From Neoscytalidium dimidiatum (taxonomy: Eukaryota > Ascomycota > Dothideomycetes > Botryosphaeriales > Botryosphaeriaceae), in assembly GCA_037367355.1 (NCBI GenBank), contig CM074701.1, positions 124,001 to 188,000 on the forward strand: a stretch of DNA of 64,000 bases. Reading direction: 5' to 3'. Position 1 is the stretch's first letter. The number at the start of each line of letters is the position of its first letter. Position numbers and translations under genes: made by a program. Under the pieces are notes generated by a model. It did not search any database and was not told the DNA's origin. It worked only from the letters and a program-made list of their open reading frames with translations. Positions 21,940 to 32,389 of the stretch are shown here, one piece after another.

Positions 21940-22872
21940 ATGGCCAGCCTCGACCTCCGCGGCCTCACGCCGGCCCCCGTCACGCCCTTCACCAAAGACG
22001 GCGAAGTCGACTACGCGGCGATCCAACGGCTGGGCTCCTGGCTCGGCAGCATCCCCGGGGTGACCGGGCTCGTCGTCCTCGGCCACGCGGGCGAAGGCAC
22101 GTTCCTGACGGCGGACGAGCGCGCCTCCGTGATCCGCGCCTTCGTCGCCTCCGTGTCCGGCCGGGTCCCGGTCATCGCGGGCATCACGGGCGAAGGCACG
22201 CACGTGGCGGCGCTCGAGGCGGCGCAGGCCAAGGCGGCGGGCGCGGCGGCCGGGCTGCTGTACCCGTCGCACGGCTGGCTGCGGTTCGGGTACCAGGCGG
22301 GGGCGCCGCAGGACCGGTACCGGGCGGTGCACGCGCGCAGCGGCGGCTTGCCGCTGATCCTGTTCCAGTACCCGCACAGCACCAAGGCGACGTACGACCT
22401 GCGCACGCTGCTGGACCTCGCGGCGCTGCCGGGCGTGTTCGCGATCAAGAGCGGCGTGCGCGACATGCGCCGCTGGGACGTCGAGATGCCCATCCTCCGC
22501 CGCGAGCGGCCGCACCTGCAGATCCTGACGTGCCACGACGAGTACCTGCTGCACACGGCGTTCGACGTCGACGGGATGCTGGTCGGGTACGGGAACGTGG
22601 CGCCGGAGCTGCTGGTGGAGATGATCGAGGCGGGCAAGGCGCGGGACTATGTGAGGGCGAGGGAGATTCATGATCGGTTGCTGCCGGTCACGAAGAGCGT
22701 GTATCATCGCGGAAGCCATATGGAGGGGACTGTGGCGTTGAAGCATGCGCTGGTTGCGAGGGGAATTCTGGAACATGCGACGGTGAGGTCACCGTTGTTG
22801 CCGTTGGAGCCTGGGGCTGAGAAGGAGATTCATGACGCTGTAGCTTCTGCTTCACTTAGCCGTGTACAGTAG
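21940..22872 (+). CDS. DapA-family class I aldolase
   Basis: This is an intronless 310-aa gene; the ATG at 21940 lies in a good context (CACCATGG), and the 30 codons above it are 5' leader. The fold is the TIM-barrel dihydrodipicolinate synthase/N-acetylneuraminate lyase family. It starts LRGLTPAPVTPFTKDGEVDY, has GHAGEGTFLTADER at the substrate carboxylate-binding loop, Tyr144 in FQYPHS and Schiff-base Lys170 in FAIKSGV. The family condenses or splits pyruvate-containing keto acids. In fungi related enzymes cleave 2-keto-3-deoxy sugar acids. Since fungi do not make lysine through DapA, a catabolic aldolase or dehydratase role is more likely. The neighbouring ACS transporter and regulator support uptake-linked catabolism. 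Confidence 0.9.
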   Translation: MASLDLRGLTPAPVTPFTKDGEVDYAAIQRLGSWLGSIPGVTGLVVLGHAGEGTFLTADERASVIRAFVASVSGRVPVIAGITGEGTHVAALEAAQAKAAGAAAGLLYPSHGWLRFGYQAGAPQDRYRAVHARSGGLPLILFQYPHSTKATYDLRTLLDLAALPGVFAIKSGVRDMRRWDVEMPILRRERPHLQILTCHDEYLLHTAFDVDGMLVGYGNVAPELLVEMIEAGKARDYVRAREIHDRLLPVTKSVYHRGSHMEGTVALKHALVARGILEHATVRSPLLPLEPGAEKEIHDAVASASLSRVQ

Positions 22873-24438
22873 CGGGCGATTGTCCAGCGGGTAGTGTATT
22901 GGCACCTTCGGTGGATCATAGACGATGGGCTCAGAGCTTAAAGATTGTTGTGATTATAACAGAATGATGCCTGAATGGGCCTAAACTCACCTCGAATTCC
23001 GTCAGAGTGCGGCATGATGATATCATGAAGAAGAGGACTTGAGGTAAATACGAAAAGAATAAGCAGACAGAAGAATATTGCCCGAACGTTTCGGCTCAGC
23101 GCCAAGGAACCGTTCTGGAGTCTGAGAGACATGAACTGTGCATGAAGACTCCTGCGAGTGTCTCATGATTAGCTTTCTCCATGTCAGAAGAGACCGTCAT
23201 GGAATGGAACTAGGCGTATTCCAGGCATCGCCATTGACACCGAACCGACTACTTGGGATGGTCCACTTTACTCCACGCCTCGGTCTTCAGGACGTGAGAA
23301 AGATCAACCCAAGGGAGGAAGGGAGTACAAGGGACATCTCAAATTCAGGTGTATGGGATTCGGTAGTGTTACGGTGTGACGCAGGACGCAGTCACGACGA
23401 TTATTTTTTGGCGCTGCACAGGGCGAGAAGCACAAGTGCAGCGTGACGTCAGGCTTCAGCCGGTATCCGTCATTCTTTGGTAGCGAAACGGCCGTTCCGC
23501 TCGGTGGCATGTGGCAGGCGGGCAGTGGCAGGCGGACAGCGACAGGCAAAGCGGATCCAGCGGGACGTTTCGCGGGCGTCCCGCCGCTGGTCAGACGCCG
23601 AGCGTGGCAGAGTCAGTGAACAGGACAAGTTTGCGCGAGAGAGAGCAGTCTGGCACCAGTCGTGCCTGTACTACGCCGGCGCACAGATCCTTCTCAATTT
23701 TGAGTACGAGAGGCAGGAGTCTTATTTTTACTCAAAGGATCGCGCTTGGCAACAAGATTCCTGCGCCCAGCCCAGGCCTGGCGATCATGCATGCGGCCGT
23801 GGTTGCAAGAGGGAAAGCGTGGCCGAGCAAAAAAGCGCATCGGTCAGCAAGGCGACGTCGGCGGGTGTATAGCTCTAAAATGCAACGGCGCTGCAACAGT
23901 AATAGTCGAGTCCGGCGGTCGTATTATTGCGGCGTTAAGGGACGCAAGCGCTGAGCGCGCGGCGGACAGTGGCGAGCTGGCGATAGGCAGCGTTGGGGCG
24001 GCAGCGCTGGAGATAGCCGACGGTGAAAAGGCGCGAGGGGGCATCCTGTGCTCTTTGCCAAATTTTCTGCGCGGGCCCGTTCGTTTGTGCGGTCGGCAGG
24101 TAATTGGCTGGCCTAGTTTGTCGGTGTTGCGAGAAACAGCGCAACCTTACAGTTGGCAAGCGCAGGGCCAACACAGGCAAGGATCACAGAGCGAGGACGA
24201 GAGGGTTGAGGGCCGGAATGCGAGGCCGGTGGAGAAGATGGGGAGGGAGGGAGGGGGGGTGGATTCAGGGGTGGGCTCAATGCCGACGGCAGGCAACAGT
24301 CACAGGCGTAGCGGAAGCGAAGCGCTCGGGTGCTGGCAAAAGGGGTATATTGTAGAGAGGTTGCGGCTCGTGTCAATAGCAGCCCGGAGAGAGCTGGCCG
24401 GTTTGGACCAGGTGCCGGGCTGGCAGGGCGCAACAGTG

Positions 24439-24470
<32 letters not shown>

Positions 24471-25970
24471 CGGGGCGGGCCCGTGGCTGTGGTTGCGACG
24501 GATGCGGGCCGCTGTCTCGTATGAGAGCGAGGGCGAGGGTGAGGGCGAGTTTCCTTGCGCACCCACGCACAAACAAACCCCCTCCTCCCTGCTCCCAGCT
24601 CCCACGCTCTCGTCCAACCCAACAGGCGGGCGCCGTGTTTTGTTATATGGTGCGGCTGGCTGTGTGCGGCGGTGGCACAGCCACGGCTGGCGACGGTGCG
24701 GGTGAGAGCGGAAAAGTTGCGGTCACCCTGGCGGGCGGAGAACTGGTGGCTATCGTATTCGTGCGCAGCCCTTAGGCCAAGCAGCGGCCTTACCGTCTCG
24801 CGTTCACCGAGACAAGCTTTTTCAATTTCCCACCTGCTGGTCAGGCTCTGCGCTGGCCCACAAAGCTTGGCGCTGATGTTCTCGGCCCCCCCCCCTGGGC
24901 ACGGCGACTGCCCAGCCACTCACAGCGCGCGCGCGCCCAGATTGCGGCATTCCTGCGAGCTGCGAGCTACGAGCTTCGAGCGGCGCAGGCAACCGGGGCA
25001 GCGCTGCTCCTCGCGTGCGCCGGCCCAATCTACCATGTTGCACTCTATCTACCGAACCGCCGTCCGCCCTCGCTCCCCGGCCTGAAACCCGTCCTCGCAT
25101 CATCGCACAATCAAATCGTGCACACTTATCTGCCGCCGCCGAGAAGTCAAGAGGCCAGAGCCCCGTCGCAGCCCACAGACCACAGGACATGGGCAACGGG
25201 CCCTGCGCTGCCCTGCGATCGGGGGCTGATCGCAGCGGCCGCGGAACTTCGCTGCCGTGCTGGCTGGCAGCCCGAAGAAAGGGCCTGTGTCCGCGGACCC
25301 CGTCACGCAAGGTAAGCAGCAGCCGTGATGAACAAGAGCTGGAAATCCTGCGCCTTGCCTCCGCCTCCGCCTCCGCCTGCGCCTGCGCCGCCAAGCAGCC
25401 AATTAGTGATGAGGTGAGACGGTACACATGCATGCGGCGTGGATGCCGCGCCGAGATCCTGATAACGGGGGCTGGGGCCCGGATTGGTTGCTGCCAAAGA
25501 CGCCACGCCCGCTGGAAATGGGCTGGAAATGGGCTCGCTGTGACGGCAGCCCTCACGCCCTCTACACAGTACAGCCTGCCCGTCCGGGCGAGTCAGCCCA
25601 TGCGCAGAACCGCAAGCTCGATGCTCCGCAGATCCGCTGCATCCTTAGCCCGCGCTGCTGTAACCGGCGTCCCGTGAGTGGCTCGCTGCTTACAGAGGCC
25701 CGCCGGAGATGCCCGTGCGTCCCTTCGCCGTGTGGCCGCAGTGCGCCACAGCACAGCATAGCACCATCGCGGACCTGCGTCGCTCACTTCTGCTTCGTAT
25801 TACAACATGTCGTCGCTAAGCTTTCGCGTCCGTGCCATGGCGCCCTATATGGTCCTGCCCTGCCCAGATACTTTTTCCCACGCTTGCCTGTGCAACCAAC
25901 ACCACGACTCCTCTCCCACCACCTCCGCCGCTCGCTCGCTCACCCAGCCCGCCTCTTCCCACCGCCCGCC
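22873..25970. other. Long gene-poor region, 3.1 kb
   Basis: No frame on either strand shows family motifs or consistent codon bias. Long open frames at 23746-24705 (+), 24113-24919 (-) and 24822-25677 (both strands) overlap one another and come from GC-rich composition. It contains a GCAG microsatellite at 24438-24469 and a CCTCCG/CCTGCG hexamer stretch near 25361-25390. The last few hundred bases, C-rich and CT-rich, are probably the promoter and leader of the GT90 gene. Confidence 0.6.
24438..24469. repeat. GCAG tetranucleotide microsatellite, 8 copies
   Basis: Eight perfect GCAG units in noncoding DNA. The pattern makes open frames in all three frames, which explains spurious long ORFs here. 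Confidence 0.95.
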
Positions 25971-27774
25971 ATGAGCTGGAAGAGCCTTCTCTCGCCCTCC
26001 TCGCCGCGGTACACCCCGCTGGGCTTCCCGGACACGCCTGGTTCGCGACTGCCTCCGCGGAGGATTCTGTATGCCGGCGCCGCTGCCGTTGCTACCGTCT
26101 TCGTCATTGCTACCGCCTCCTGGCACGTCTCCAACCGCTCGCCCTTCCACGACCCGGCCTACTTCGAGACCGTCAAGCTCCCGGAAGGCTACAAGTGGAA
26201 GTTCGACCCCGAGCGCGACGCTCTCAACTACGGCCTCACCGACGACCAGTGCGATGTACGATAATCTTTGCCTCTTACGCGCGTCTGATGTCATCCCCAC
26301 TGATCCCACTCCACAGGCTGCCTTTCCGGATCTCTTTCTCGAATTGGACCGTGCCCAGAACTTCTTTTCCGATAAGAAGATCCAGTACAAGGATATCCAC
26401 CTGTCCACCGAGGCCGAGCTGAACGACCACTGGAACGGCAAGACCCGCGCCGAATTCCACGTCATGATTTACAACGGCGAGGTTTGTGCCATTGAAACAC
26501 CTCGCCCGGGTCCCGATTTGCTGACCTAATATGATTTCTCAGCTCATTGTCATCGACGAGGCTAAGGGTGAGCCGGACCGCTCCCGCGGTTTGGCCGCGA
26601 TGGCTTCCATGTACCGCGCCATCAACGCTCACCCGAATCCCCGCGAGATCCCTAACGTCGAGTTCATCCTGGATCTCCACGACAACAGCCAGCCCGGTCC
26701 CGAGGGCAAGATCCGCTTCACCTGGGCCCGCCACAAGGACAACCCATACATGTGGGTCGTTCCGGTGAGTTGATTTCTCCTGCTTTTCACGCAAATTTAC
26801 AACTCCTACTAACGCATGAAATCCAGGACTTTGATGGATGGACTTACCCCGACGACGCTGTTGGATCCTATGTTCAGTTCCGCAACGATGTGGCTGAAAT
26901 CGAGAAGCCGTTCGAGGAGAAGATTCCCAAGCTCTCGTGGCGCGGAAGTCTGGGGGTGAACCACGGCCTGCGCCAGTCTCTCATGGACGCCTCCGACGGC
27001 AAGGAGTGGTCCGACGTCAAGGCCATCGACTGGAGGACGCGGAGCAACGTGCTGGCGATGAAGGACTTCTGCAACTACCAATACGTCGCCCACACCGAGG
27101 GCAACACGTGGAGCGGGCGCCTGCGCTACCTGCACAACTGCAACTCCGTGCCCGTCATCCACGACCTCGACTGGGTCGCGCACTACTACCCGCTGCTGCA
27201 GGACTCGGGCAAGTACCAGAACTACGTCAAGGTCAAGCGCGACTTCTCCGACCTGGACGAGAAGATGCAACACCTGATCGACAACCCGCACGAGGCCAAG
27301 CGCATCGCCGCGCGCTCCGCCCAGACCTTCCGCGACCGCTACCTCACCCCCGCCGCCGAGGCCTGCTACTGGCGCCGCATGTTCGCCAAGTACGCCAGCG
27401 TGCAGGACTTCGAGCCGCGCCTGTACGACGAGGAGGTCGTCGACGGCCAGGTCGTGCGCAAGCTGCGCCGCGGCCAGACGTTCGAGCGCTTCGCCTTCCG
27501 CGGCAAGGACGGCTACGAGCACGGCATCTTCGACGACAGCAAGGACAAGGCCGACTGCAAGAACGACACCCCGCCCGCCGTCGCCACCCCCGTCCTGACC
27601 CCTCTGACGCCGCTCACCCCCATCGCCACCCCCGTCAATACTCCCGTCCCCATCCCCGAGGCCCCCATTGCGCCGGCAGCCGCTGATGCTGAGGCTACGG
27701 GGGCCCCGACCGCCGCCGAGAACGTGGAGACTCCCGCGCCCACGGTCAACCAGAATGACTTCTACGGACAGTAA
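25971..27774 (+). CDS. GT90 family glycosyltransferase (CAP10-like)
   Basis: Four exons (25971-26255, 26317-26481, 26543-26764, 26827-27774) give 539 aa. A type II membrane layout is visible: a short cytosolic tail, a membrane anchor at about residues 31-52, then a luminal catalytic domain. Typical CAP10/KDELC features are FILDLHDNSQPGPEGK, LSWRGSLGVNHGLRQSL, DFCNYQYVAHTEGNTWSGRLRYL, the VPVIHDLDWVAHYYPLL segment and DFSDLDEKMQHLIDNPHEAKRIA. The C-terminal 90 residues are Pro/Thr/Ala-rich. Relatives include Cryptococcus Cap10/Cxt1 and POGLUT enzymes, which transfer xylose or glucose in the Golgi or ER. The donor and acceptor sugars here are unknown. The 3.1-kb upstream spacer is long for this window. 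Confidence 0.9.
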
Positions 27775-28639
27775 ACTGCTAGACGACTTCGAATTTTGTT
27801 TTGCATGACGCGTGCATAGAGAGAAGAGCAAGCATAATGGGTACATGGGAGTAATGGGGGTTTTTATTTTGCATGGGAAAAGCAAATCATCTGGATCGGT
27901 GCAATATGGCGTTTGTTTTATAGGAGAGAGGACGGACGGATGACACTTTATTGATCATGGAGGGTCATTTGCTGTGTCTTGTTGATACCCTTTAGTTTCA
28001 GAGAGAGCGGATGTATGGAAACGACCTCTGTTGTGGACCTCGTTCGTTTCGTTCCCTTTTTTTTCTTTCCATGAAGCGGATATATGGTTGATGCAACGGC
28101 AGCCGAAATGTGGAACTAAGTATGCGGTGCCGAAGAGGGGATGTGAGATTCGACGGTGAAGGGAGGCAATCGGCGAAGCAATAGGAGAGGGGAAATGCTG
28201 CATGGAGTGTGTTTAAACTCAAATTCACTATTGCTGGATTCAGTAACGAGCAGGCGCGATAGATGCGGCATTAGTACATGGGGAATATGAGGCTAAGAAT
28301 AAGCTTGACCGAACAGGCAGTTTCAAGATCAGGAGTCCGCTCCAAACTTTTAACAACGTCTTCCGCCTCCACCGCCAAAGATATAACAGCACCGCACGAT
28401 GCAAAAAGCAGACCTGACTGGATATCAAACGAAACCCCTTCCGCCCCCCCCAGTCTTAATCCCAGAACCAAAAAAAAAAAATAAAAAAGGCCGAACGTAT
28501 ATCGTAACACGAACGCTGAAAGGAAGGGAGCAACTTATTCCCCTGCGTATACGCCCTCCTCGTTATTACATTCCTTTCCCTTTCCCTTTCCTTCTCCCCT
28601 CCCTTTCCTCCCGCCCTCCCTCTTTCCCAGGGACCGCGC
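27775..28639. other. Convergent 3' region with pyrimidine tracts
   Basis: 865 bp between the GT90 stop and the stop of the minus-strand Q-rich gene. It includes A and TTCCC tracts (28468-28480 and 28565-28630). No gene is supported. Confidence 0.5.
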
Positions 28640-28832
28640 TCAATTCCGCCCTCCATTACCACTACCACTACCGCCCCCTCCTCCTATCAACGGCACCCTC
28701 ACCCCCCTCATCCACTCCCTCCACCGCCCCATCCCACCGCCTTCACTGGCGCCCCCACCACCACCTCCAGCTGCACCCTGTCCCTGTCCCTGTCCCTGCC
28801 CCTGCCCCTGCCCCTGCCCCTGCTGTCCCTGC

Positions 28833-28866
<34 letters not shown>

Positions 28867-29182
28867 GAGACGACGGCGACACCGGCAGCGGCGGCGCGGG
28901 CGTCCCTCCAAACGCGCTCTGCGCGCGCGGCGGTTCGGGGCTGCCGGGCACGGGGCTGGAGCGGTGGCTGGTGCGATGACTGGGGGAGGTCGAGTCTTCG
29001 AGGTGGTGATGGTGAGGCGGGTGCAGGCTGTGATCGGTGGCAGTGGTGGTAGTGGTGGCGGACTGCTGTGGTTCTGATTGTTGTTGTTGCTGTTGCGGGG
29101 GCAGGTGGGCGTGCAGGTGGTCGCGGAGCTTGGCTTGCTCGTCTGGGTGGAGGGTGAGGGCGTCGGGGAGGGTGGTCGTCAT
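28640..29182 (-). CDS. Gln/Gly-rich low-complexity protein
   Basis: This is an intronless 180-aa frame beginning TTTLPDALTLHPDEQAKLRDHL after Met. That opening is a normal amphipathic sequence, unlike the rest. It then runs through His/Ser/Pro-rich sequence, a pure Gln run of ten coded by CAG repeats, a Gly-Gln alternation coded by a CCTGCC/CCTGTC hexamer repeat, and Gly-rich blocks flanking GRWREWMRGVRVPLIGG. The ordered opening and the WREWM segment suggest a real gene whose middle has expanded by repeats. No family is recognised. The polyQ and GQ tracts suggest disorder and possible length polymorphism between strains. Confidence 0.5.
28776..28863. repeat. Compound hexamer and trinucleotide repeat in a coding exon
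   Basis: CCTGTC/CCTGCC units (28776-28824) are followed by ten GCT units (28834-28863). Read on the minus strand they encode Gly-Gln alternation and a ten-Gln run in the low-complexity protein. Confidence 0.9.
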
Positions 29183-30652
29183 TGCGGTGGGATTTTTTTT
29201 TTCCTTTGTTGTTTGTTTTTTTCGGTCAGTAGTGGTGGTGGTGATGATGTGGCGACGCTCTGGTGCGTTGTTGTCTCGGTTGGCTTTGTTGAGAGGCGGC
29301 TACGGGTATGGGGTGTGGTCTAGAGACCGGTATGTATGTATGCGGTTCGGGTCGGACGGACTTCGCTATGAACGTTCGCAACCGAGCGGAAGTCTTGTGT
29401 GATCGAGCGTTCGTTCAGGAGCAGTTTTGGCTCTTTCCTTTCCGCGGTCGGTGTCGAATCCTTGGAAGAAGTACGTATGCTCTTATTGTCGGGAATGGTA
29501 GTTTACATGATGTATTTTTCAAATCCAGTCTTTTGGGTGTGATTGCGACAGATTGACTCCGATCCGGATGAACTCCTCGTCTTTGTTGGAGTCTTCTTGG
29601 ATCCTTCCCTCGCTGTCCCGACGGCTGAGGTGCGCATAAGAGTAAACCAAAAGTTGCGTGTCGGTGCTCTGACAGGAGCCAGGGAAGAAACAGGCAGCCG
29701 AGCTCTCGAACAGATATGACGTTTGTCGCATCAAATCCTCCAACGGTCGCGACCAGGCTCTCTTGATCTCACCTAACAAAGCATCGGTCGGATCGCTGCT
29801 ATATGTGGGCAGACCCAGTACGGACTGGCCCCGCGCGCTGCGGACGAGAAAAAAAAAAAAATCAAGACAGATCTGCCGCCTGTCCGGCAGCCCGGTTCCG
29901 CTCCGCCAAGCAGAAGGAGGGAACCACTCCAGCACTGGCTGGCTGGCTGACAAGCTGACAAGGCTCAACCCCAGCTCCCAGCCCTTCCGTCCTCCTCACG
30001 GCACCTAGAACTGAAAACGGCGCCGGGTGCATGCGGAAGGGCGTGGGATTGGCGGCAAAGACGGAGTGGCAGCGGACTTGGCTCTTGTTTCGCTGGGCGG
30101 GCGGCCGTCGTCGGGAGTGGGATGAGTTTCCAAGTGCCAATGACGTCACCCTGCTTGCGTGGGCTTTTCGGAAGATAAAAAGACGGCGGGCTGACGACTG
30201 CGGCCAATGGATCGCGCTTGAGCAATTGCGATTGTTGTTTTTTCGAAGCTGCTGGGGGCCGGGGCCCCGAGGCGTTCGCTTCTGTGGGGTCGTGCTCCGG
30301 TGGGATAGACTTTGCGACGGGGAGTGGTTGCTTGGAGGCACGTAGAGAGCGGAGGCGGATAAGGATAAGCTGTGGCGCCCAGACTGCATAGCCACAGAGG
30401 GGTTGAGGATTTTTTTTTTTTCTTAAACCACAGGAGCTCCGTTCCGCCAAGACCTGGCGCAGCAAAGCGCCAACGTTCAACCATTGTTTGAACTGCTGCT
30501 TTTCCGGATTCTGGCTTCGACTTTTCTTAGAGGCGCGCAAGATTGCTCTGCGTAATGTACGTGGAGGGCTTCTTCGCCCCTGGAAACAAATCACGACTGA
30601 TATCAAGTATACTAACCAGCCATCAAGTTGGAAAAGCGCTTTCTGGCTTTGC
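29183..30652. other. Gene-poor stretch
   Basis: 1.5 kb with no convincing coding frame. The 246-aa minus-strand frame ending at 29965 has no recognisable domain and overlaps other open frames. A-tracts occur at 29850 and T-tracts at 30411. Confidence 0.5.
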
Positions 30653-31215
30653 ATGGATGGTAGCAGACAGTGGTTTGAGCTCAATGGATCCAACCATCTG
30701 AGCAAATCCTTATTTCACGCTTATCAAGTAAGAGACTCCACTCACGTGGAACTTCCACCGGCGCATTTGCAAACCGACAGTGCCCAGTTCGACTATCTTC
30801 TGTCTCAGACTTCATGCCCGGTATGATCTTCCACATTACCATCTAGCTATACTTCCTATACTACGCTCCATACGAGGTCTAATGGCACACTAATGTACCC
30901 TTTTTAACAAGAGTTTCACAAGACCGCCAAATGCCCATTGGACGTGGTGAGCATGCTTGCTATATGGATGGCCCTGTGCACATGGTTGATAAAATCAAAG
31001 GGTTGTTCCACCGGAAGACATTTTGATGTTGCTTGGGCCTCATGGGAGAGATGCGAGCCATCGGACAATGATCGTGGTAAGCCAGTAGTCTGATATTCCT
31101 ACACAATGCTGGAACAAATGACATAGATCTTTCCCTTATCTACAGTTTATCATGCCATCCGGTATCATGCACGGATAAGGCAATATCAATCCTCCCTGTC
31201 TCTTGGACCGCTTAA
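30653..31215 (+). CDS. Candidate small hypothetical protein, three exons
   Basis: A possible gene of 139 aa with exons 30653-30820, 30914-31076 and 31127-31215. All three phases close, with donors GTATGA and GTAAGC and acceptors AAGAG and CATAG. The middle exon encodes a hydrophobic, Trp-rich segment (LDVVSMLAIWMALCTWLI) that could be a membrane helix, followed by a Trp/Cys-containing stretch. No family is recognised and the acceptor of intron 1 is not ideal. It may be a real lineage-specific gene, a decayed one, or chance. Confidence 0.28.
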
Positions 31216-31384
31216 TTGGGGATTACATGTTGAATTTTTTCTTCGGAACGGATCTTTTTAGTGCAGTTCCAAAAAGGGAAAAAGAGAAAATAACTCGCAT
31301 GATTCTCTATTCACTCATTCCGCATTAACATACATCAGTCTCCTCCACAGCAGCAAGCTGGATACGCATCACTTCCAGTCCAGA

Positions 31385-32389
31385 TCACTCCGCCAACGTC
31401 AACGCCACGATCTTCCCTCCCTCCACAAACGTGCCGTTCACCGGCGCCGCGCTCCCGCCGCCCGTCGTGACGTACAAGACGTCCCCATCCACCGCGGTCC
31501 TCCCCCACGCACCGCTCGTCGCGCCCGCGACGGTCGAGCTGTTCAGCCCGCCCGCCGCCACCTCCTCCGCCCCGTCCAGCGTCACCCTCGTGACGACGTT
31601 ATCGTCCAACCCGGCCAGATACCCGACCGGCCCGCTGCCGCGCTCCTCCCTCACGTTGAAGTCGTCCGCCAGCGCGCCCGCGGCGATGACCCGCGCCTCG
31701 CCGGCCACGGCGCCCGTGCGCGCGTCGGCGGGGTACCGCGCGAACAGGCGGCGCGGGCTGTTGACGTAGCAGACGTGGCCGTCGAGGTAGCGCAGCCCGT
31801 TGATGCCGAGCAGGAGGCCGAGGCCGGTGGTCGGCGCCATCGTCTCGTGCTGGTAGTGGACCGAGTAGTTGCCGGTCGCGGCGTCGAGGCGCCAGACGAG
31901 GCCGAGCTCCGAGTCGGAGATGAGGAGGAGGGAGGACGACGGCAGGTGCGCCATGCCGTTGAGGAGGCCGGCGGTGGCGATGGTCGCGATGGGCGCGATG
32001 GCCGGGTGGTGTGTGCCGTTGTGGAAGGAGACGCGGTAGACGGTGCTGTCGCCGATGACGGCGAAGACGTCGGGTTCGAGCTCGGCGATGCCGGTGAGCT
32101 GCGTGTGGTTGAAGTGGTGGACGAGGGTGGCCGCCGGTTCGGTGGTGTTGGGCGGGTGGAAGGGGTCCACTTGGTGCAGCTCGGCGGCTGGCTGTGTGAA
32201 GGTGACGAGGAGGTTGCCGTTTTGGCGGACGGCTACGTTTTCCACCCAGGTACCGTTCGGGTACTGGTAGACGGTGTGGACATTGGTGGCAAGCGAGACA
32301 CCATGGCTGGTCTGAGCCGGGAAGGGGGCGCTCGCTGCGAGAGAAGAGAGAAGGGGAAAGAGATGCAGGAATTGCGTGAGCACAGTCAT
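31385..32389 (-). CDS. Secreted six-bladed beta-propeller protein
   Basis: An intronless frame of 334 aa from the ATG at 32389. Residues 1-20 are a signal peptide (LTQFLHLFPLLSSLAASA). The mature part shows regularly spaced propeller strands (WVENVAVRQNGNLLVTFT, LTGIAELEPDVFAVIGDSTVYRVSF, GLLNGMAHLPSSSLLLISD, GINGLRYLDGHVCYVNS, GYLAGLDDNVVTRVTLDG), as in SMP-30/NHL-like proteins that are widespread in fungi and often lie in secondary-metabolism loci. Many NxS/T sites suggest N-glycosylation. It has no GPI or membrane anchor at the end. The function is unknown: it could be a lactonase-like hydrolase or a non-catalytic binding protein, as I cannot assign metal ligands with confidence. Confidence 0.85.
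   Translation of the reverse strand: MTVLTQFLHLFPLLSSLAASAPFPAQTSHGVSLATNVHTVYQYPNGTWVENVAVRQNGNLLVTFTQPAAELHQVDPFHPPNTTEPAATLVHHFNHTQLTGIAELEPDVFAVIGDSTVYRVSFHNGTHHPAIAPIATIATAGLLNGMAHLPSSSLLLISDSELGLVWRLDAATGNYSVHYQHETMAPTTGLGLLLGINGLRYLDGHVCYVNSPRRLFARYPADARTGAVAGEARVIAAGALADDFNVREERGSGPVGYLAGLDDNVVTRVTLDGAEEVAAGGLNSSTVAGATSGAWGRTAVDGDVLYVTTGGGSAAPVNGTFVEGGKIVALTLAE

Noticed and set aside
21703..22776. 357-aa minus-strand open frame opposite the aldolase
   Set aside because: Antisense shadow of a GC-rich gene with strong third-position bias; no motif of its own.
23746..24705. 319-aa plus-strand open frame in the empty region
   Set aside because: Crosses a GCAG microsatellite, overlaps open frames on the other strand, and shows no domain or codon bias.
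26809..27885. 358-aa minus-strand open frame opposite the GT90 gene
   Set aside because: Val/Leu/Gly-rich shadow of a GC-biased coding exon.
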